Assembly (NCBI RefSeq): GCF_000247695.1
Contig: NW_004624864.1
Coordinates: 5,331,939 to 5,395,938, forward strand
DNA: 64,000 nt
Source of the DNA: Heterocephalus glaber
Taxonomy: Eukaryota > Chordata > Mammalia > Rodentia > Bathyergidae
Reading direction: 5' to 3'
Position 1 is the first letter of the stretch, and every line of letters starts with the position of its first letter. Positions 1 to 12,747 of this stretch are shown one piece after another. A program made the position numbers and the translations under genes. A model generated the notes under the pieces. That model had not been told where the DNA came from and made no database searches. It was given only the letters and a program-made list of their open reading frames with translations.

Positions 1-1493
1 ACTCCCTGGTAAATTTTGCAGTTCATTACCATATGAACAAAATTTCTACTGTGATGTAATTAAGAATGAAAAAGGAATACAGAGGACCATAAGGTTAAAT
101 TACATCAGATATATAAATATTATACCAATGAAATTTTCAACTCCTGAAATCTAAATTTGACAAATTTCCAAGCAGATATTATTGGAGGATTATTTTTTAG
201 CCTTTGTCTCACAGTAAGTATCATTCTTAAAATTGGAGGGAATTACACTAGATAAAATAAAATGGGAATTTTATTGGACTATTATGCATGCATACACACA
301 TTATTTAAATCTTGCCATGAAGAATGTTGTGATTTGCAAAACAGTAATATAGAATTGATGGAAACAAAGTATGCAAGCAATGTACATTTTCTAATAACGT
401 AATTTATGCAAGAAAATTGATTTTTAATAGAGGTTAAGAAAATATATCATTATCAGAATTGAAGGCCCTTATTGTCTTTACTGCCTCCAAAACAGATGGA
501 GAAAATTTAGTTGGTGGAAAGAAAAGTGTTTATTCCTTGCTAAGCCAAAAGACACAGAGGGGTCCCCTTTGGGATCAAAGTTCTATCTCTGAGTTTTGGC
601 TTGCAAGGGCTTTTATGTCAAAGTCACCCCAAGCTCCCTTCCTCCCTTGTCCAAATTAAACCAAGCCTTGAACTCCTGGGATCTTATCTGAATATTCTTT
701 TCAGAGGGATACAATATTTTTCTGTCAGATCATTACTTGTCAGTCCCATTGCTGAGGGGAGGACAGGGAGGGTGCATTTTCCTGCTCTGGGCCAGAGGAT
801 GTGGGAGAAGTAGCCAATATTTAAAATCCTAATGATTAAAGAAGTATTTTACTCTCTCACTTCCCATGTCTTCAGGAATTTGACATTCTATGCACACAAT
901 AATCTTACTGTGCCTCAGCAAAGTCCCAAGACTAGAATTATTTCAATTAGTATGGAAAGGCATTGGGAATTAAAACACAGGGAATAATATATAAAATTAA
1001 TTTTAGCACAAATAATTATGCATTCTTACTCATATTTGCTAGAACTACTTATACCAGAAGCACAGTATTATAAACATGTTTGTTAGGATGAAAATATCTT
1101 GGTAGAATCACAGTGTGAACCTGTAATTGCTTTGATTTTACATTAGTAACATTTTCTGCCCTTTTTCTACACTAAAATGTGTGGGAAAGAGAACTTGTGG
1201 TACAATATTTTCATGTGAATTGAATGTGTTAATGAAGGAAAGGGTTTTCAATAGTATTGGGTCCATTCTGCACACAAGATGTAACCTTTGCATAAAAAAG
1301 AATCAAATGTCAATATATTCCCATAGCTATACATAACAACTAAATATTTTTGCTCATATTATGTATAGTTTTTATCCATGAATGGAAACATCACACTAAT
1401 TATAAAAACTGCCACTCATGAAAATAAAAACATTTTTTGCAGTCAAGCTAAATATCAAATTTGATTACTCAACCATTAGTGCAGCAGGACACC
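1..1493 (+). other. 5' flank of OR-1 (paralogous unit)
   Basis: AT-rich noncoding flank. It aligns by eye with the flanks of OR-2 (about 18.2-19.56 kb) and OR-5 (about 61.1-62.38 kb); shared landmarks include 'actagataaaataaa' near 247 and 18361 and a GC-richer block at 460-815. Short open frames here are not conserved as proteins between units and are not called as genes. Confidence 0.7.
460..815 (+). promoter_or_regulatory. Conserved block upstream of OR-1 (candidate promoter/5' exon)
   Basis: This GC-richer island recurs about 1 kb before the start codon of OR-1, OR-2 and OR-5, and partly before OR-4. Shared stretches are 'ttggtggaaagaaaa', 'caagctccct(t/c)cctccct' and 'gacctcctggg'-like text. 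OR genes usually have a noncoding 5' exon and promoter one to several kb upstream of the coding exon, so this is a candidate by position and conservation. No transcription evidence is visible. Confidence 0.35.
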
Positions 1494-2362
1494 ATGGATA
1501 GACAGAACTCCAGCAGTGTGCCTGGCTTCATCCTCAGGGGCTTAGGGACTCTGCAGAGACAAAGCTGGTCCTCTCCATGCTCTTTCTCCTGATTTACCTG
1601 ATCACAGAGCTGGGGAACATGGGGATGATATTCATCATTTGCCTGGATCCCTAGCTTCACGCCCCCATGTACTTTTTTCTCACTCAACTTTCATTTCTCC
1701 ACCTCAGCTATTCAAGTATCATCACCCATAAATCCTTACAGAACTTACTGACTTCCACCAAGAGCATCTCCTCCCTAGGCTGCTTCACCCAGATGTTCTT
1801 TTTTGCTATCTTTGTTGCTGCTGAATGTTTCTGTCTCTCTTCCATGGCCTATGATCACTATGTAGCTATCTGCAGCCCTCTGAACTATGCAGTCAAGATG
1901 TCCACAAGACTGTGCCATGCCCTGGTCACTGGCTCCTATGTTATTGCCTTTGTGGATTCCACTGTTAATGTAGTTTTCATGAACAGACTGAACTTCTGCA
2001 AGACTAATGTCATCCAGCACTTTTCTGTGACATATGTCCAATTTTAGCACTGTCCTGCAGTGACACATTTGAAGTTGAACTCATTATATTCATTTGTGCT
2101 GGATCCAATTAATTCCACTGCAGGAAAACTAAAAGCCTTCTCCACCTGTGCTTCCCATCTCCTGGGAGTCACCATCTTCTACAACACTATGCTCTTTACT
2201 TATCTAAAACCCAAGACATCCTACTCCTTGGGAAGGGATCAGGTGGTTTCTGTGTTTTGCAGGATTGTGATCCCCATGCTGAACCCTCTCATTTACAGTA
2301 TCAGAAACAAAGAGGTGAGAAATGCTGTTGTTAAGGGTCCTGCAGAAGAGAGAGGAAGTTAA
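1494..2362 (+). pseudogene. Olfactory receptor pseudogene OR-1 (OR8H-like)
   Basis: Relic of a class II olfactory receptor, an odorant-binding G-protein-coupled receptor. The ATG at 1494 keeps the context 'gacaccATGg' seen in the intact relatives. Compared with OR-4 it carries a one-base deletion near 1535-1545, a CAG-to-TAG stop near 1651 in the first intracellular loop, and a lost T near 2022 that shifts frame in extracellular loop 2. A deletion of about 65 bp near 2106 removes the TM5/third-loop region. Recognisable pieces are 'PMYFFL'-type TM2 text, a MAYD(H)Y motif where intact copies have MAYDRY, '[10 protein letters not shown]' and 'PMLNPLIYS'. The lesions rule out a full-length receptor. 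Its loop-2 and TM5 text ('DSTVNVVF', 'DTFEVE'-like) places it with OR-4 (group A). Confidence 0.93.
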
Positions 2363-4599
2363 AATAACAGTGGCACAAAGCATTTACATTTGCTCCCCCC
2401 CCCTTTTTTCTGGGAAATTCTTTATCTCTTTCTGTAAATAGCTGCTATTTTTTCCTCTCTACTTGCCCTTGACTTAAGCATAGACATTTCAAAGGACATG
2501 TTTTTACAAATTCATCTTGGAATTTTCAGTCTGTATTAAATGTTAAATCTATGGTCTAAAAAATCTGTGATTTAATGGCAGTTATTGTGCAAAATACATA
2601 AATATTGTAATTTTAAAACTATATTATATAATATCTGTGCATAATATAATGATAGAGCATTTTATAATGAAAAAGCACTACACTTTTTTAGAAATCATTC
2701 TGTTTATAGAGATTAACAGCAGCGGGTCTGGGGCACTGGTTTTCAAATCAAGATTGCAGCATTCAGATCCTAGGTCTGGTACATTTCAACCTCCATGAAT
2801 TCACTGCAATGCAGAGGTCCATTATTCCCAACTGCACAGGGGATGCAGTAATTCCATGGCCTTCTAAGCAGATGGATGTAAATCTTTTCAGACAATAGCA
2901 ATAAATACTGGCAAATATTGTGAGTGGAATTACAGTACTATAATATTTCCATATTTCCAAACAGTATTTCTTCATGTTTTACCAATCTCTATAGCTCAAT
3001 TTAATTTACAAACAAACAACAAAAAGCAAAAATAGGGCAGGAATTCTTGATTTTGAATTATAAATAAAGTAATATATCAAATTGGAGTGAAATTATAGGA
3101 AAGTGATTTATCTTAATGTTCAAGGCAATTTGGAAAATGATTATTAAAGAAAAGAGAAATACTATATCCATTGTTCACACTTTTGTACATTTTTTAGATC
3201 ATTGCTTATGAATGTATGTCTCTATGTTTTAATATAATTCCTGTCATTTCTTGTACAATCTGTGCTGGTTTTCTTTACTTCTTTTGAATTTTAATATCTA
3301 ATAATCTCTGTGTAATTAGACCTGTCAGATTTACATGTACTCAGTATATGAGCACATTTACCACTCTCACTGTGTAGTGCTGGATCCTGAAAAGGTGTGA
3401 ATTTAATCGGTGACCAATAGTAGCTGTTAGATGTCTTCCTGTCAGCCATGGGGAGACCAAACCTTTCTGTGACATAAGGAGTTTCAGCCACCAACTTCTT
3501 TGCCTTTCTCCTTTCTTCTGGTATGTAATGTTCTCAAAAAATAAATTCATGATTTTATTGTTTGCCTCACTTGTTGTACTTTTTAAATAGAGCTGATTTA
3601 AATGAAAGAATCAAAATGAATTTACAATATGTGAAACTCTATATGCTTAGATCAATAAGAGATATATAAATCTCCATATTACTAAAAATATTTATCCCAA
3701 CTTTTATAATGTCATTTCAACATTCTCTTTGCTATTTTAAATTTATTGTATAATAAATAGCTCCATTTTGCAAGTAAGCTATTTTATTTAATCTTTTTTC
3801 TTTTTGTATCAGGGATCGGACTCGAGTTCTTGTGTTTGTGAGGCAGGCACTGGCACCACTGAGCTAAATCCCTGGCCCTATTTTATTTAATGTTGAGTAG
3901 AAAAATGATTGTTCTACTTCAAACTTGTGATAATAAAAGTTATTGTTTGAAATTTAAGTTATTTTTTGTAAACATATATTTTAATACTTTAGATGCCTAA
4001 AGTGCAACATCTCTGCTTTAAGGATTAAGTTTCACAGGTGTTTCAATAATTTAAAACTGTTAATGAATTTACCCAAAATTTAAAAATATACTATATTACT
4101 CAAACTTTCAAATCAATGACAAAATATTGACTTTAATTGTAACAATATTGGTTAAAGTCCTAATTCTTTTCCTTTGATATTTATATTTTCTAAAATCTAT
4201 ATTTGTATTTATTCCTGATTATCTTTCTTTGTTATCATGGTTAAGAATTTAATAAATATTTTGTTCAATATATTGTTTGGGCTCTTCTCTCATTACATGA
4301 ATATCTTAGTAATTTCAGACATTCACAGGCTATTTCTCCTCTCCAGTTATTTTTAAAAAGTATAGTTTTACCTTATTTTCATTAATGTGCATTTTTATGA
4401 TTTAGAAAATATATTGAGTCAGTTTTTGTTGTATCAACTTTTGTTGACAGAATGTATGACTTTGTAGACAACATTTAAGTTAAAAAAATTCTTTAATTTT
4501 TATTAAATTGGAGCTAAATCACTTTCTTCATTTTACAGTGAGGAAAGGATTTATAGATATTACATGAGCATAATATGATCTAGTGGACTATTGATCTAT
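2363..4599. other. 3' flank of OR-1, AT-rich, no gene
   Basis: Noncoding. It aligns with the 3' flanks of OR-3 (34.2-35.9 kb) and OR-4 (46.6-47.9 kb), with landmarks such as 'tagagattaa(c/t)ag(c/t)ag' near 2708 and 46910. It contains a short poly-C/poly-T run near 2395-2410 and one ID-like SINE. The small open frames are not conserved in the paralogous flanks. Confidence 0.65.
3794..3879 (-). mobile_element. ID-like tRNA-derived SINE
   Basis: Minus-strand copy: T-rich tail, then 'gtatcagggatcggactcgag', ending 'ccactgagctaaatccctggccc'. The motif 'tattttatttaat' flanks both sides (from about 3780 and from 3879), a convincing target-site duplication. Confidence 0.88.
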
Positions 4600-5060
4600 T
4601 GGAGCCTTTCAGAGTAGGCAGCAAATGGACACTGGGCATCCAAGCATCCAGGAGCCAGGCCTAGGAATTGAACCAGTGGAGATATGGTCCGGACCTGTAC
4701 CCAGATTCTGCAGACACCATGTTTCCCCCTCACCCTGGCTCTCAAGAGCAGAGGCAATGAGGGAAGCTGTGCTCAAGGCTCTGCAAGGGCAAACCTGGCA
4801 GAGCACAGAGGTCACCATGGAGGGAGGAGCTCAGCTCCAAACTGCAGGAAATGGCCTCTCCCACCTGGACAGAGGCTGAGAGGAGACACAGGAAAGACAA
4901 TGTGATTTCTATGTTGCTCCTTCTATTAGGCCTTGTCCCACAGTGAAATTCTAGAGGAAATACTGGTCTTCAGTGCAGATGCCCCCACAAGGAGGCAGAA
5001 TCACTGTGTGTGTGTGTTTATTTGTATGTGTGTATATTTGTATAATTGTATAAGAATTAA
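4600..5060. repeat. Recurrent GC-rich spacer segment S, copy 1
   Basis: A roughly 400-bp GC-rich segment that recurs at about 15.6-16.5, 22.37-22.57, 39.48-40.42 and 59.0-59.3 kb. Shared text includes 'ggacagaggctgagagga', 'gagcacagaggtcaccatgg', 'ttgctccttctattaggcc' and 'cacaaggaggcagaat'. Open frames cross it on both strands but are not maintained between copies, so it is treated as a noncoding duplicated spacer. A (GT)n-like stretch follows from about 5007. Its origin (old LTR or unique spacer) is unknown to me. Confidence 0.6.
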
Positions 5061-5299
5061 AGCTACTACTATTGTTGTTACCTTGTTTTGTTAGTTTCTT
5101 TTGTAGCTAGAGGGTTTCATGTGTTTTTTCTATCATTCTATCAGATACACATATTTGGTAGATTATTAAGTGGGGTTAAACTCCCTATAATTTTTCTCAC
5201 TTTCCAAATATATTCCCTTCCCTTCACTTTTTTATTCCTTCTCTTCTCATACACTCTTGTAGGGATATAGGTCTGTAGGCAGGAAATGAATAGAAGTAT

Positions 5300-5787
5300 T
5301 TTAGCAAATATAACTCAGTGTTGTAGCTCTACACGGTATAACAGACTCAGGCTGAGAAGAATGGAGCACACACCCTGGAAGGTGGAGGCAGGTTTATTTT
5401 CCTAGTTGACTGATTGGGGACTTATCCACAAAGCAATCAGTCCTGTCTGCGTGGTGAACATGGTTTATATAGATTTGATAAAAGAGGTTTGAGGATACAG
5501 TGACAAGACCCTTAATATTATTTCATTGGTTAAGGTAGGTACATTAACCTTAGACAATAGGGTAGAAAAGTACCCTAGGATTCACTTTATTCACATATTG
5601 TGGGAAGCAGGAGTCACAGAAACTCTACTGAGAACAAAGAACAATGGAGGAAAACATGTCTGGGCAAGTTTGAATGAGACCTGGACATGTTCCAGGTGGA
5701 GGAGGGATCGGAGTTAGGAAGAGCCTTATGTTGCTACCTGGTTAGCTGCAGCACAGGCTTCTTTTAGTTGGAAATCATTTCCTTGTA
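5300..5787 (-). repeat. ERV-A 3' LTR
   Basis: Left-hand repeat, matched to 12748-13236. On the minus strand it follows a purine-rich tract (about 5789-5812), as a 3' LTR should. The expected TG/CA termini are partly mutated. Confidence 0.8.
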
Positions 5788-6919
5788 TGTTCCCTCCTCT
5801 TTTTTTATTACAGTTGAATCTTCAACTTGTTTGCTGATCTGTTTTTACATGTGCAAATTTTAGCATTGGACATTGAAGTTACCATCATTTGGTATAATTC
5901 TTGGATCTTAATGGAGTTAAGGTGTTAAGAAATGAAGCATATGAATCAATTTATAAAGGATGGAGTGATTGTTAATAACATGAGGATACCAAAGAGAGGT
6001 CCTAATAAACCACCTATCCATGTCTTCCAGTCACCTAGGACCCTTTACACTTGACAGGGATTTTCTGAGTCAATCTAAATAAGATAGGCTAGCAAATGGA
6101 AACTATTCCAGTCCTCTAGAGTAACAGTTATTAATCCTATGCCAAGAATGAATTCAGTCACTATGAGGTAGGCAAGAATAAAGATGTCAGGGAACGACCA
6201 AGTCTGGGAAGTGTGGCAGTGGCTTATGGGTTGAGGTCCTCAGGTTTCAGCCATGCATTGGCCTGTCAGCACCCAGAGTGACAGGAGTATGGTTTTGAGT
6301 GTGTTGTCCCCTCAGGGTGATCTTTAAGGGTTTTATCTTGTTGATGTGGGCCTCCTAGGAGTCCTCGTGATAGGCCTTCTTGAATTGAAAGTGATGAATC
6401 TCTGAAATTTTAACAGCTGTGGGCATGGTTCTGATTGCTCAGATGGGCTTTGGGGAGCTAGTTTCTTCTGAGGGATCTTTGGATTTCTGCAAGAGAGTAG
6501 CCCTGGCAATGATCCCTCAATTGTCACCTCAGTTTCTGCTACTTTCATGCAATCACAGATCTGTTTCTGAAAGAAACCCAATTACCTATCTGGTCAATGT
6601 TCCATCCAACATTGGATTCAGTGGGAGTGGGGATTTACCAGAGGACAGCTGGAGAAACCTGTCCTCTGCTTTGAGAGTATCAGCTGCCCTAAGGGCAATT
6701 TCTAGCCAGTGGAGCAACCACTGTTTGGCATTTTATAAGAAACAGATAAAAGCCTGAACTGTCTTTATCTGAGACAATTTTATAAGAGACCCATGCTATA
6801 AAATTTTAAGCAGCTAAGTCCAAATGCAACATATACAAAATGAGAATAAAATGTAATTTTAATAAAGGACAGTACATCATAAGAAAAACAAGAAATCTGT
6901 AAACATTTAAAACATACAT

Positions 6920-7028
6920 GGCTGGAGATTTAGCTCAGTGGTTCCACACCCTGCCTCACAAGTTCAAGGTCCTGAGTCCAATCCCTGGTACAAACAAAAC
7001 AAAACAAAACAAACAACAACAACAACAA
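6920..7028 (+). mobile_element. ID-like SINE within ERV-A
   Basis: 'ggctggagatttagctcagtg' through 'ggtcctgagtccaatccctgg', followed by an A-rich (caaaa/caacaa) tail. It is inserted in ERV-A interior sequence, so it postdates that element. Confidence 0.88.
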
Positions 7029-7289
7029 AAATAAAATGTACAGCTTAAAATTAACACACTTTGGAAATAAAAGCTGAAACAAAGCCAGAAATTATGGAAC
7101 AAAAATCAGGATCTATGAATCAAATGTCAGAGCCTATGAAGCAAGAGATCAAAGATAGAACCTATGAAACAAAACTCTTACCAACATCCAGTAATCTCAC
7201 TGGGGTTGCCAAAATGATATAGGGCGAAGTGATGTACTTCCTAAACCTACTGGATATCTGAAACTTGAGTTTGTGTTTTCTAAAATTGA

Positions 7290-7808
7290 AGAATGAATTC
7301 TAGGAATGACAGAGATTGAGAGTAGGGAAATTTATTGAGAGAAAGAAAGGTTCTGTCTAAGAGAGACTAAAAGGGGATCAGAAAGTGGGTTGAACACCCC
7401 ATCCCACATTTCAAAGATGTTTAATACACCAAATCCATGTGGTGATGTGGGTAAAAAGTGGAACAAAACTATAAGAGCCAATGGGAATTCACAAGGTGGG
7501 CAAGAGGTGGGACAAAACCATGACAAACCAATAAGATCACAAGTACAGTCACCCAGGTAATATTGCTTAAATGGAGATAAAATGGGAAAAAAGTCACATA
7601 AAAGTAATTTCTCATTTAGAATATCAATCAGTTTTCTCTAGGAGAACTAGCACTGTTTTTCCTTTTTAAAAATGCTATCCAGTGCATGTGCCTTAATTGT
7701 TCTCTATGTTGGCTCCTCACACTGTTGGCTCCTTGAGGGTTGGCTCCTTGAGGGTGGCCCTGTCTAACTGCCTACAAGATAATCTAATTAACTTAACTAT
7801 CTATAATA
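7290..7808 (-). mobile_element. Candidate nested LTR inside ERV-A
   Basis: About 500 bp ending in 'attcccccctct' at about 7809-7820. Read on the minus strand this is a purine tract immediately before an LTR. It contains 'aaatttattgag', a minus-strand AATAAA signal, near 7328. No second copy was found in the window, so it may be one end of another minus-strand ERV or a solo LTR that landed within ERV-A. The boundaries are approximate. Confidence 0.4.
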
Positions 7809-8089
7809 TTCCCCCCTCTGAAGAAGTAGCATTGACTTCCACAAGGGAGCAAGGAGAGAAGATGGATCTGGTTATTTCTGAAGAGGGAAGTAATTGTGAT
7901 CTACAGTCAGAGATACTCTACAGAAGGTCTATCTAAAGGCCTTCAATAGGTACCAGGCATTTTCATCTTGGGTAGCTTTAAGTCAGGAAGAACTAGTAAC
8001 AGACTTCCACAAGGAGGATAAGGATAAGGTCCAGGGGATATTAGAATCCAACACAGAAGTCATATTTTAGTTTAACAGTTATGAACTTT

Positions 8090-9335
8090 TTTCTTTCATT
8101 AAGTTTATTGATACATTTTAGGTATAAAATACAGTTACAGTCATCATTGGGACATTGTACCTTGACATGATGTGCCTTAGTTCTTATTTTTTCCCCATTT
8201 CCCTGCCCTCCCATCACCCTCTCTACCCATCCTTATTTACAGACTTTGTTTCCATTTTTTTCTCTTGTTTTTCTTTCCCCTTCTTTCTTTTCCACTATAC
8301 TTTCCAATGCCCCAGCTCCTTTAGACTTTTTATTCCTATTTTACATTATCAATTATACCATTTGAATCTTATTTACACTTTTAGTTTTTCACATCAGAGA
8401 AACTATTTGGCTTTTATACATGTGGGTCCTATTTATTTCACTTAAGAGTATGGCCTCCATGTGCATCCATTTAGCTATAAATTACTCTAGTTTCCTCTTC
8501 TTTGTGGCTGAGTACTACTCCATTTTATAGAAAAAACACATCTTCTTTATCCAGTCTCCAGTTGATAGCCATTTGGGGCTGTTTCTAAGTTTTAGCTACT
8601 ACAAGCTGTGCCTCTAAAAACATGGGTGTGCATATATCAAAGTGGATTAAAGATCTAAATGTTAAAACAGAAACACTAAACTTGTTGAAAGGTAAGATTG
8701 GTAGAATTCTTGAAGATATTAGCCTAGGAAAAGATTTTATGAACAAATCCTCAGTAGCATGGGAACTTGCACAAAGAATCAACAGCTGGGATCTCATCTT
8801 GTTAAAAAGCTTCTGCCCTGTAAGAGAAACCACCAACAGAGCTAAGTGACAACCTACAGTGTGGGAAGAAAATTTTACCAGCTGTTCCTCAAGCAAAGGT
8901 CTACTATCTAGAATTTATAAAGAACTCAAAAAATCAGACCCCCCCCCAAATATAAAGACCCAATTCAAAAATGGGCAACTGAAATGAACAGATATTTTGC
9001 AGACAAAAAGTGAAAGCTTCAAATAAATATATGAAAAAATGTTCAACATCACTGGTCATTCAAGAGATTCAGATGAAAACAACGCTGAGATTCCACTTCA
9101 CTGCAGAAAGAATATCTGCTATTAAGAAATCAACTAATAGTAAATATTGGAGGGACTGTGGGGAGAAAGGAACCCTTCTCCATTGTTAGTGGGTGTGCAT
9201 ACTGGTGAAACCACTGTGGAAATCAATATGGAGAAACCTCAAAAAGCTAGGATTAGAGGTCCCATTTGACTCAGTTATCCCTCTGTTTGGTATCTTTCCA
9301 AAAGAATTAAAAGAATCTTACCACAGTTATGAATT
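8090..9335. mobile_element. LINE-1 with 5' inversion (twin priming)
   Basis: 8090-8615 reads on the minus strand as the last part of L1 ORF2 plus the 3' UTR; its 3' terminus is 'cattaagtttattgatacat' near 8097 in reverse. 8622-9335 reads on the plus strand as an upstream ORF2 segment, with frame text such as 'KWIKDLNVKTETLNLLKGKIG'. The halves meet head to head near 8615-8622, the signature of twin priming. It is 5'-truncated and non-functional, and it lies within the ERV-A interior. Confidence 0.85.
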
Positions 9336-12300
9336 TTATAAGGTCAGTCAGGTGGATCCCACTAAAAGAAGTTTAGCACATTTGTCTTTAGTTCCATTTG
9401 TATGACCGTTTGGAGTTTGACAGCATCTAGGCAAGAATAAACAAAATTTTGAAGAAATTAGACTGTGTATAATCTACAAAGAGCATTAAAATGAAAGGAC
9501 AAGTTGGGGAAAATATCAAACTTAAAACTGAAATAGTGATTAAGTACTGTTAGCTCTTAGAGTCTTTTATTGATGGAGGTTACTATAAGTCAGATATTTT
9601 GTCATAAGCATCTCCAGTATTAGCTGTAAAATACACACAATTTGAAGGACAAATTAGGTGAGAAAATTAAAACTCTAGCTGAGCTTTTATAGATTTTAAA
9701 ATAGTTTTTCCTAATGATCCATAACCATGGTCAGCTCCCTGTGTAGCAAGAAACTTCCAGAAGGGTCCAGTGCTTGGAGCCTCTTTTTATATCTAGCTTT
9801 ATTACCATGGCATTACTTTATACCTCTTTTGGTTACTCTTTTCTGCTGGGTATTGAAGACTAAGTTAATGTGAGACCTGTGTCAATCAGGATGAACCTCT
9901 TGCTATCTATCAAGATCAATAAAGTCTCCTCAGGCATTATTTTGGAACAATGAATAAAGCCTCTCAGCTTCTCTGTCAGTGTCAGCTGTCAATATGTGTC
10001 ACAGTCTTACTTGGCCATGGTAATTTCACTGAAAGTGTGGTTGACTTTTCCCTCTTTGTGACCTTCCTTTGGCACATGGTACATTTGTCCTCCGGTGCCC
10101 AGCAATCTCCCTGCTCAGGAGGTTGAGTGACTGACCAAAGATGCAGTATCCTATAGGAAAGGTTGTTTTGCATCCTGGATCTTTGTTGGCCTTGACAGGC
10201 CAGGGCCAAAATATCAGCTGTTCTTCAAGTCCAGTTACCTTTTTAGTCTTGGTCTCCAAACTTTAGTTGTTGAACACCCACAAGAGAAGTTCACTATTTT
10301 AATTCAGAACTTTTGAAATATCAAGTACAGTTAGAAGACTGTTATTTTTACCAACCATGGTCCTTTTAGTAGGTGAATCCCTGTAGAATGTTAACAGACA
10401 ACAATTATACACTATATAGAAAAACTGAACATCAAAAGACACAGTATTTTAGCATGATAATCATGATGACATTATCTTTGTAACACACTCAACTGTCCAT
10501 CTCAGTATGGAATAGTGTTTTAGTCAAACACTTCTATTTGATTATAAGACATTAAATATCACGTGGAAAACTTATTTGTTATCCTTTAATAGGATGTCTT
10601 CTACAGAGAGCATATCAACCTATAAATGTACCTTAGAAGTTTATAATGTCTAGGTCTTAATTTTAGTGTATGATATTGTTTGGAGTGTTTACCATCTAAG
10701 CAGCCCTAAGTGTGGTGGTACATAACATATCCATTACATAAATTCTTAAGAAACATTATTATTTGATTGGATATCTCACAGTGGCTTGATATGTACATCT
10801 TTCCACAAGTAGCTGACAAGAGAATGACAGATACTTGAGTTAAACAAAGATCATTACCATAAACAATATCTTAGAAGACCTGTACACCTAGAAGGTATGA
10901 ATGATATTTAGTACACTATAAAATAACAATGAGTATCAGCTAATGAAAGCCTTTGTCCCTTCATTTTGTTTTGCACCAATAACATTTTAAATAAAACCTT
11001 ATTGTTTTCCCACAGAAAACTTAGCCGTTTGATCATGACAAATGTTCATACATACCACAATAATAATATGTATAGCTCTGTATTTTCCACAAGGGTATGG
11101 AGATTATTGGGCTCCTGTTTTGGGACAAAGGCTGGAATAAATATTTTTCCAGGCCGCCATTCCTTTATTAACCAAGGGAAGTCCTGTCTAGTAATTTTCC
11201 TAAGCCCAAGATTGTTTAATTATCTTAAAAAATTCTTAGATGACCTATGAGAGCCCAATCATAACAATTAACACATTTTTTGACCAATGAAAGATTCCCA
11301 AATTATTATATATAGACAGCAATATGTACTCTATTTGCAAAACCAGTTGAAATTATTTGGATCATCTGGGAACCTGGGGAAAGCATGTCTTTAGTTACAT
11401 TTATCAATAAGCCAACTTGAATTGCAGGCAAACATCTTAGAAAATCCAAAATGCCAAAAGAAAAAAGTTGTTGAGCTCAAACAAAACAGTCTTACTGTAC
11501 ATGTTGTAAGACATTGAACAGATGGACACTTACATGAGACAACTGGTTTATAAACCAGAGTGCACTCAGATGTACTTGGCCAAGTTGAATTATAATAACC
11601 CTTTTATTATTTTTAAGCTTGTGACTATAGATGGCTAGTCAAAACTTTGTAGATCAATTAGCAGAGATCTCTTGTAATAAGAATCAATAGGAATGAAAGC
11701 CTTTTATACCATTGAAAGCAAGAATGGTTTTAAGACGCACCCTGAGCTGACAGTTTATCTGACTGGAATGGAAAACTGTACAGGCTTTTTATTGCTTTTA
11801 TAGCCACAGTTGTTTGATAACCACATGTAATTGTTCCTTCTAAAGGGACAGACTGTTAAAGCTCATTGTAACTATCTCCAGGGTGTGCACTTGGGACAGG
11901 TTTGGGTCCAAGAGACTAGGTGACACTCCTCTGGAGCTAAGTATGAACACCATAAGCTGAGACTCACTTGCACCCATTCTGGGAAGTTTCATAGGTATGT
12001 GTGGTGTTCCTTTGAACTGTGTCAAGATGAACAAAGGATGAGAGACCTTCCAGAGGAACCTCCACTTAGGCAATAATCAGGCTGTGTGGCTCTCAGCAAC
12101 TTTAAGACCATGCAGACTAAGGGGGAATGTTGCTTTAGACCTCTGTTTTGTCCTTTTTAAATGAGTCTACCGAATCTCAGATTCATGGAGCCATACTGAT
12201 ACATTCACTCACACATTCACACTACAGGCATTCAGGCTAAACATTTCAATACTCCTTTCCCAGGGACTTTGTCCTTCCAGGCCCTTGGAAAGAGGCTGGC

Positions 12301-12724
12301 AATAATTCAACTAAGTTGAACTAAAAATCAAAACAAGCCAGCAGGCAAGACTGAAATTTAAACCAAAGACTAGTGAGAATCTTGTTCTCATTCCAAAACA
12401 AAGGAGAACTTTATCCTCTTAAAAGGGCAGCTAGGCCCTCCTTCTGACCCAAAGAGGCAGGATCAAACAGATAAGAAAGAACTAGAGTGCCTCTGGGGGG
12501 TCTTACCTTATCTGATGACTAGGTAGGATTAAACTAGACCCTCACATCCTCTTTCCTTATGGGTCTGGGTGAGAGCTGCAAGTATTAGAGCAAGCAGTCC
12601 ATCCCCAGTCTTCTGAGGAGACTCAGAGAAATCTCTGAGGGCACACTTTCCTAGCAGGGTGGAGGGGGGAATCTTTGCTTCTCCTGCAAAGGCTTTGAGC
12701 ATGATTTTAAACTTAGCACAATCT
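9336..12724 (-). other. Degenerate ERV-A interior, no intact gene
   Basis: Continuation of the element interior up to its primer binding site. Minus-strand open frames of 60-80 codons occur at 9982-10259 and 11840-12073. The first contains a Cys-Trp-Ala-Pro ... Cys-X2-Cys stretch that could be a frameshifted Gag zinc knuckle. No reverse transcriptase or integrase motif was seen. Confidence 0.45.
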
Positions 12725-12742
12725 TCCCAGCCAACGCACCAA
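12725..12742 (-). promoter_or_regulatory. ERV-A primer binding site (tRNA-Gly)
   Basis: The plus-strand text ends in 'CCAACGCACCA', identical to the 3' acceptor end of tRNA-Gly(UCC/CCC) plus CCA. The 18-base site has one apparent mismatch to the tRNA. It sits a few bases from the LTR edge, which fixes element polarity as minus. Confidence 0.75.
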
Positions 12743-12747
12743 GATAT

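Noticed and set aside
6920..6998. tRNA-like sequences with box A-like 'ttagctcag' (also at 20.9, 25.6, 27.7, 31.4, 44.3, 47.2 and 50.5 kb)
   Set aside because: They carry A-rich tails and, in several copies, target duplications; they are tRNA-derived SINEs rather than tRNA genes.
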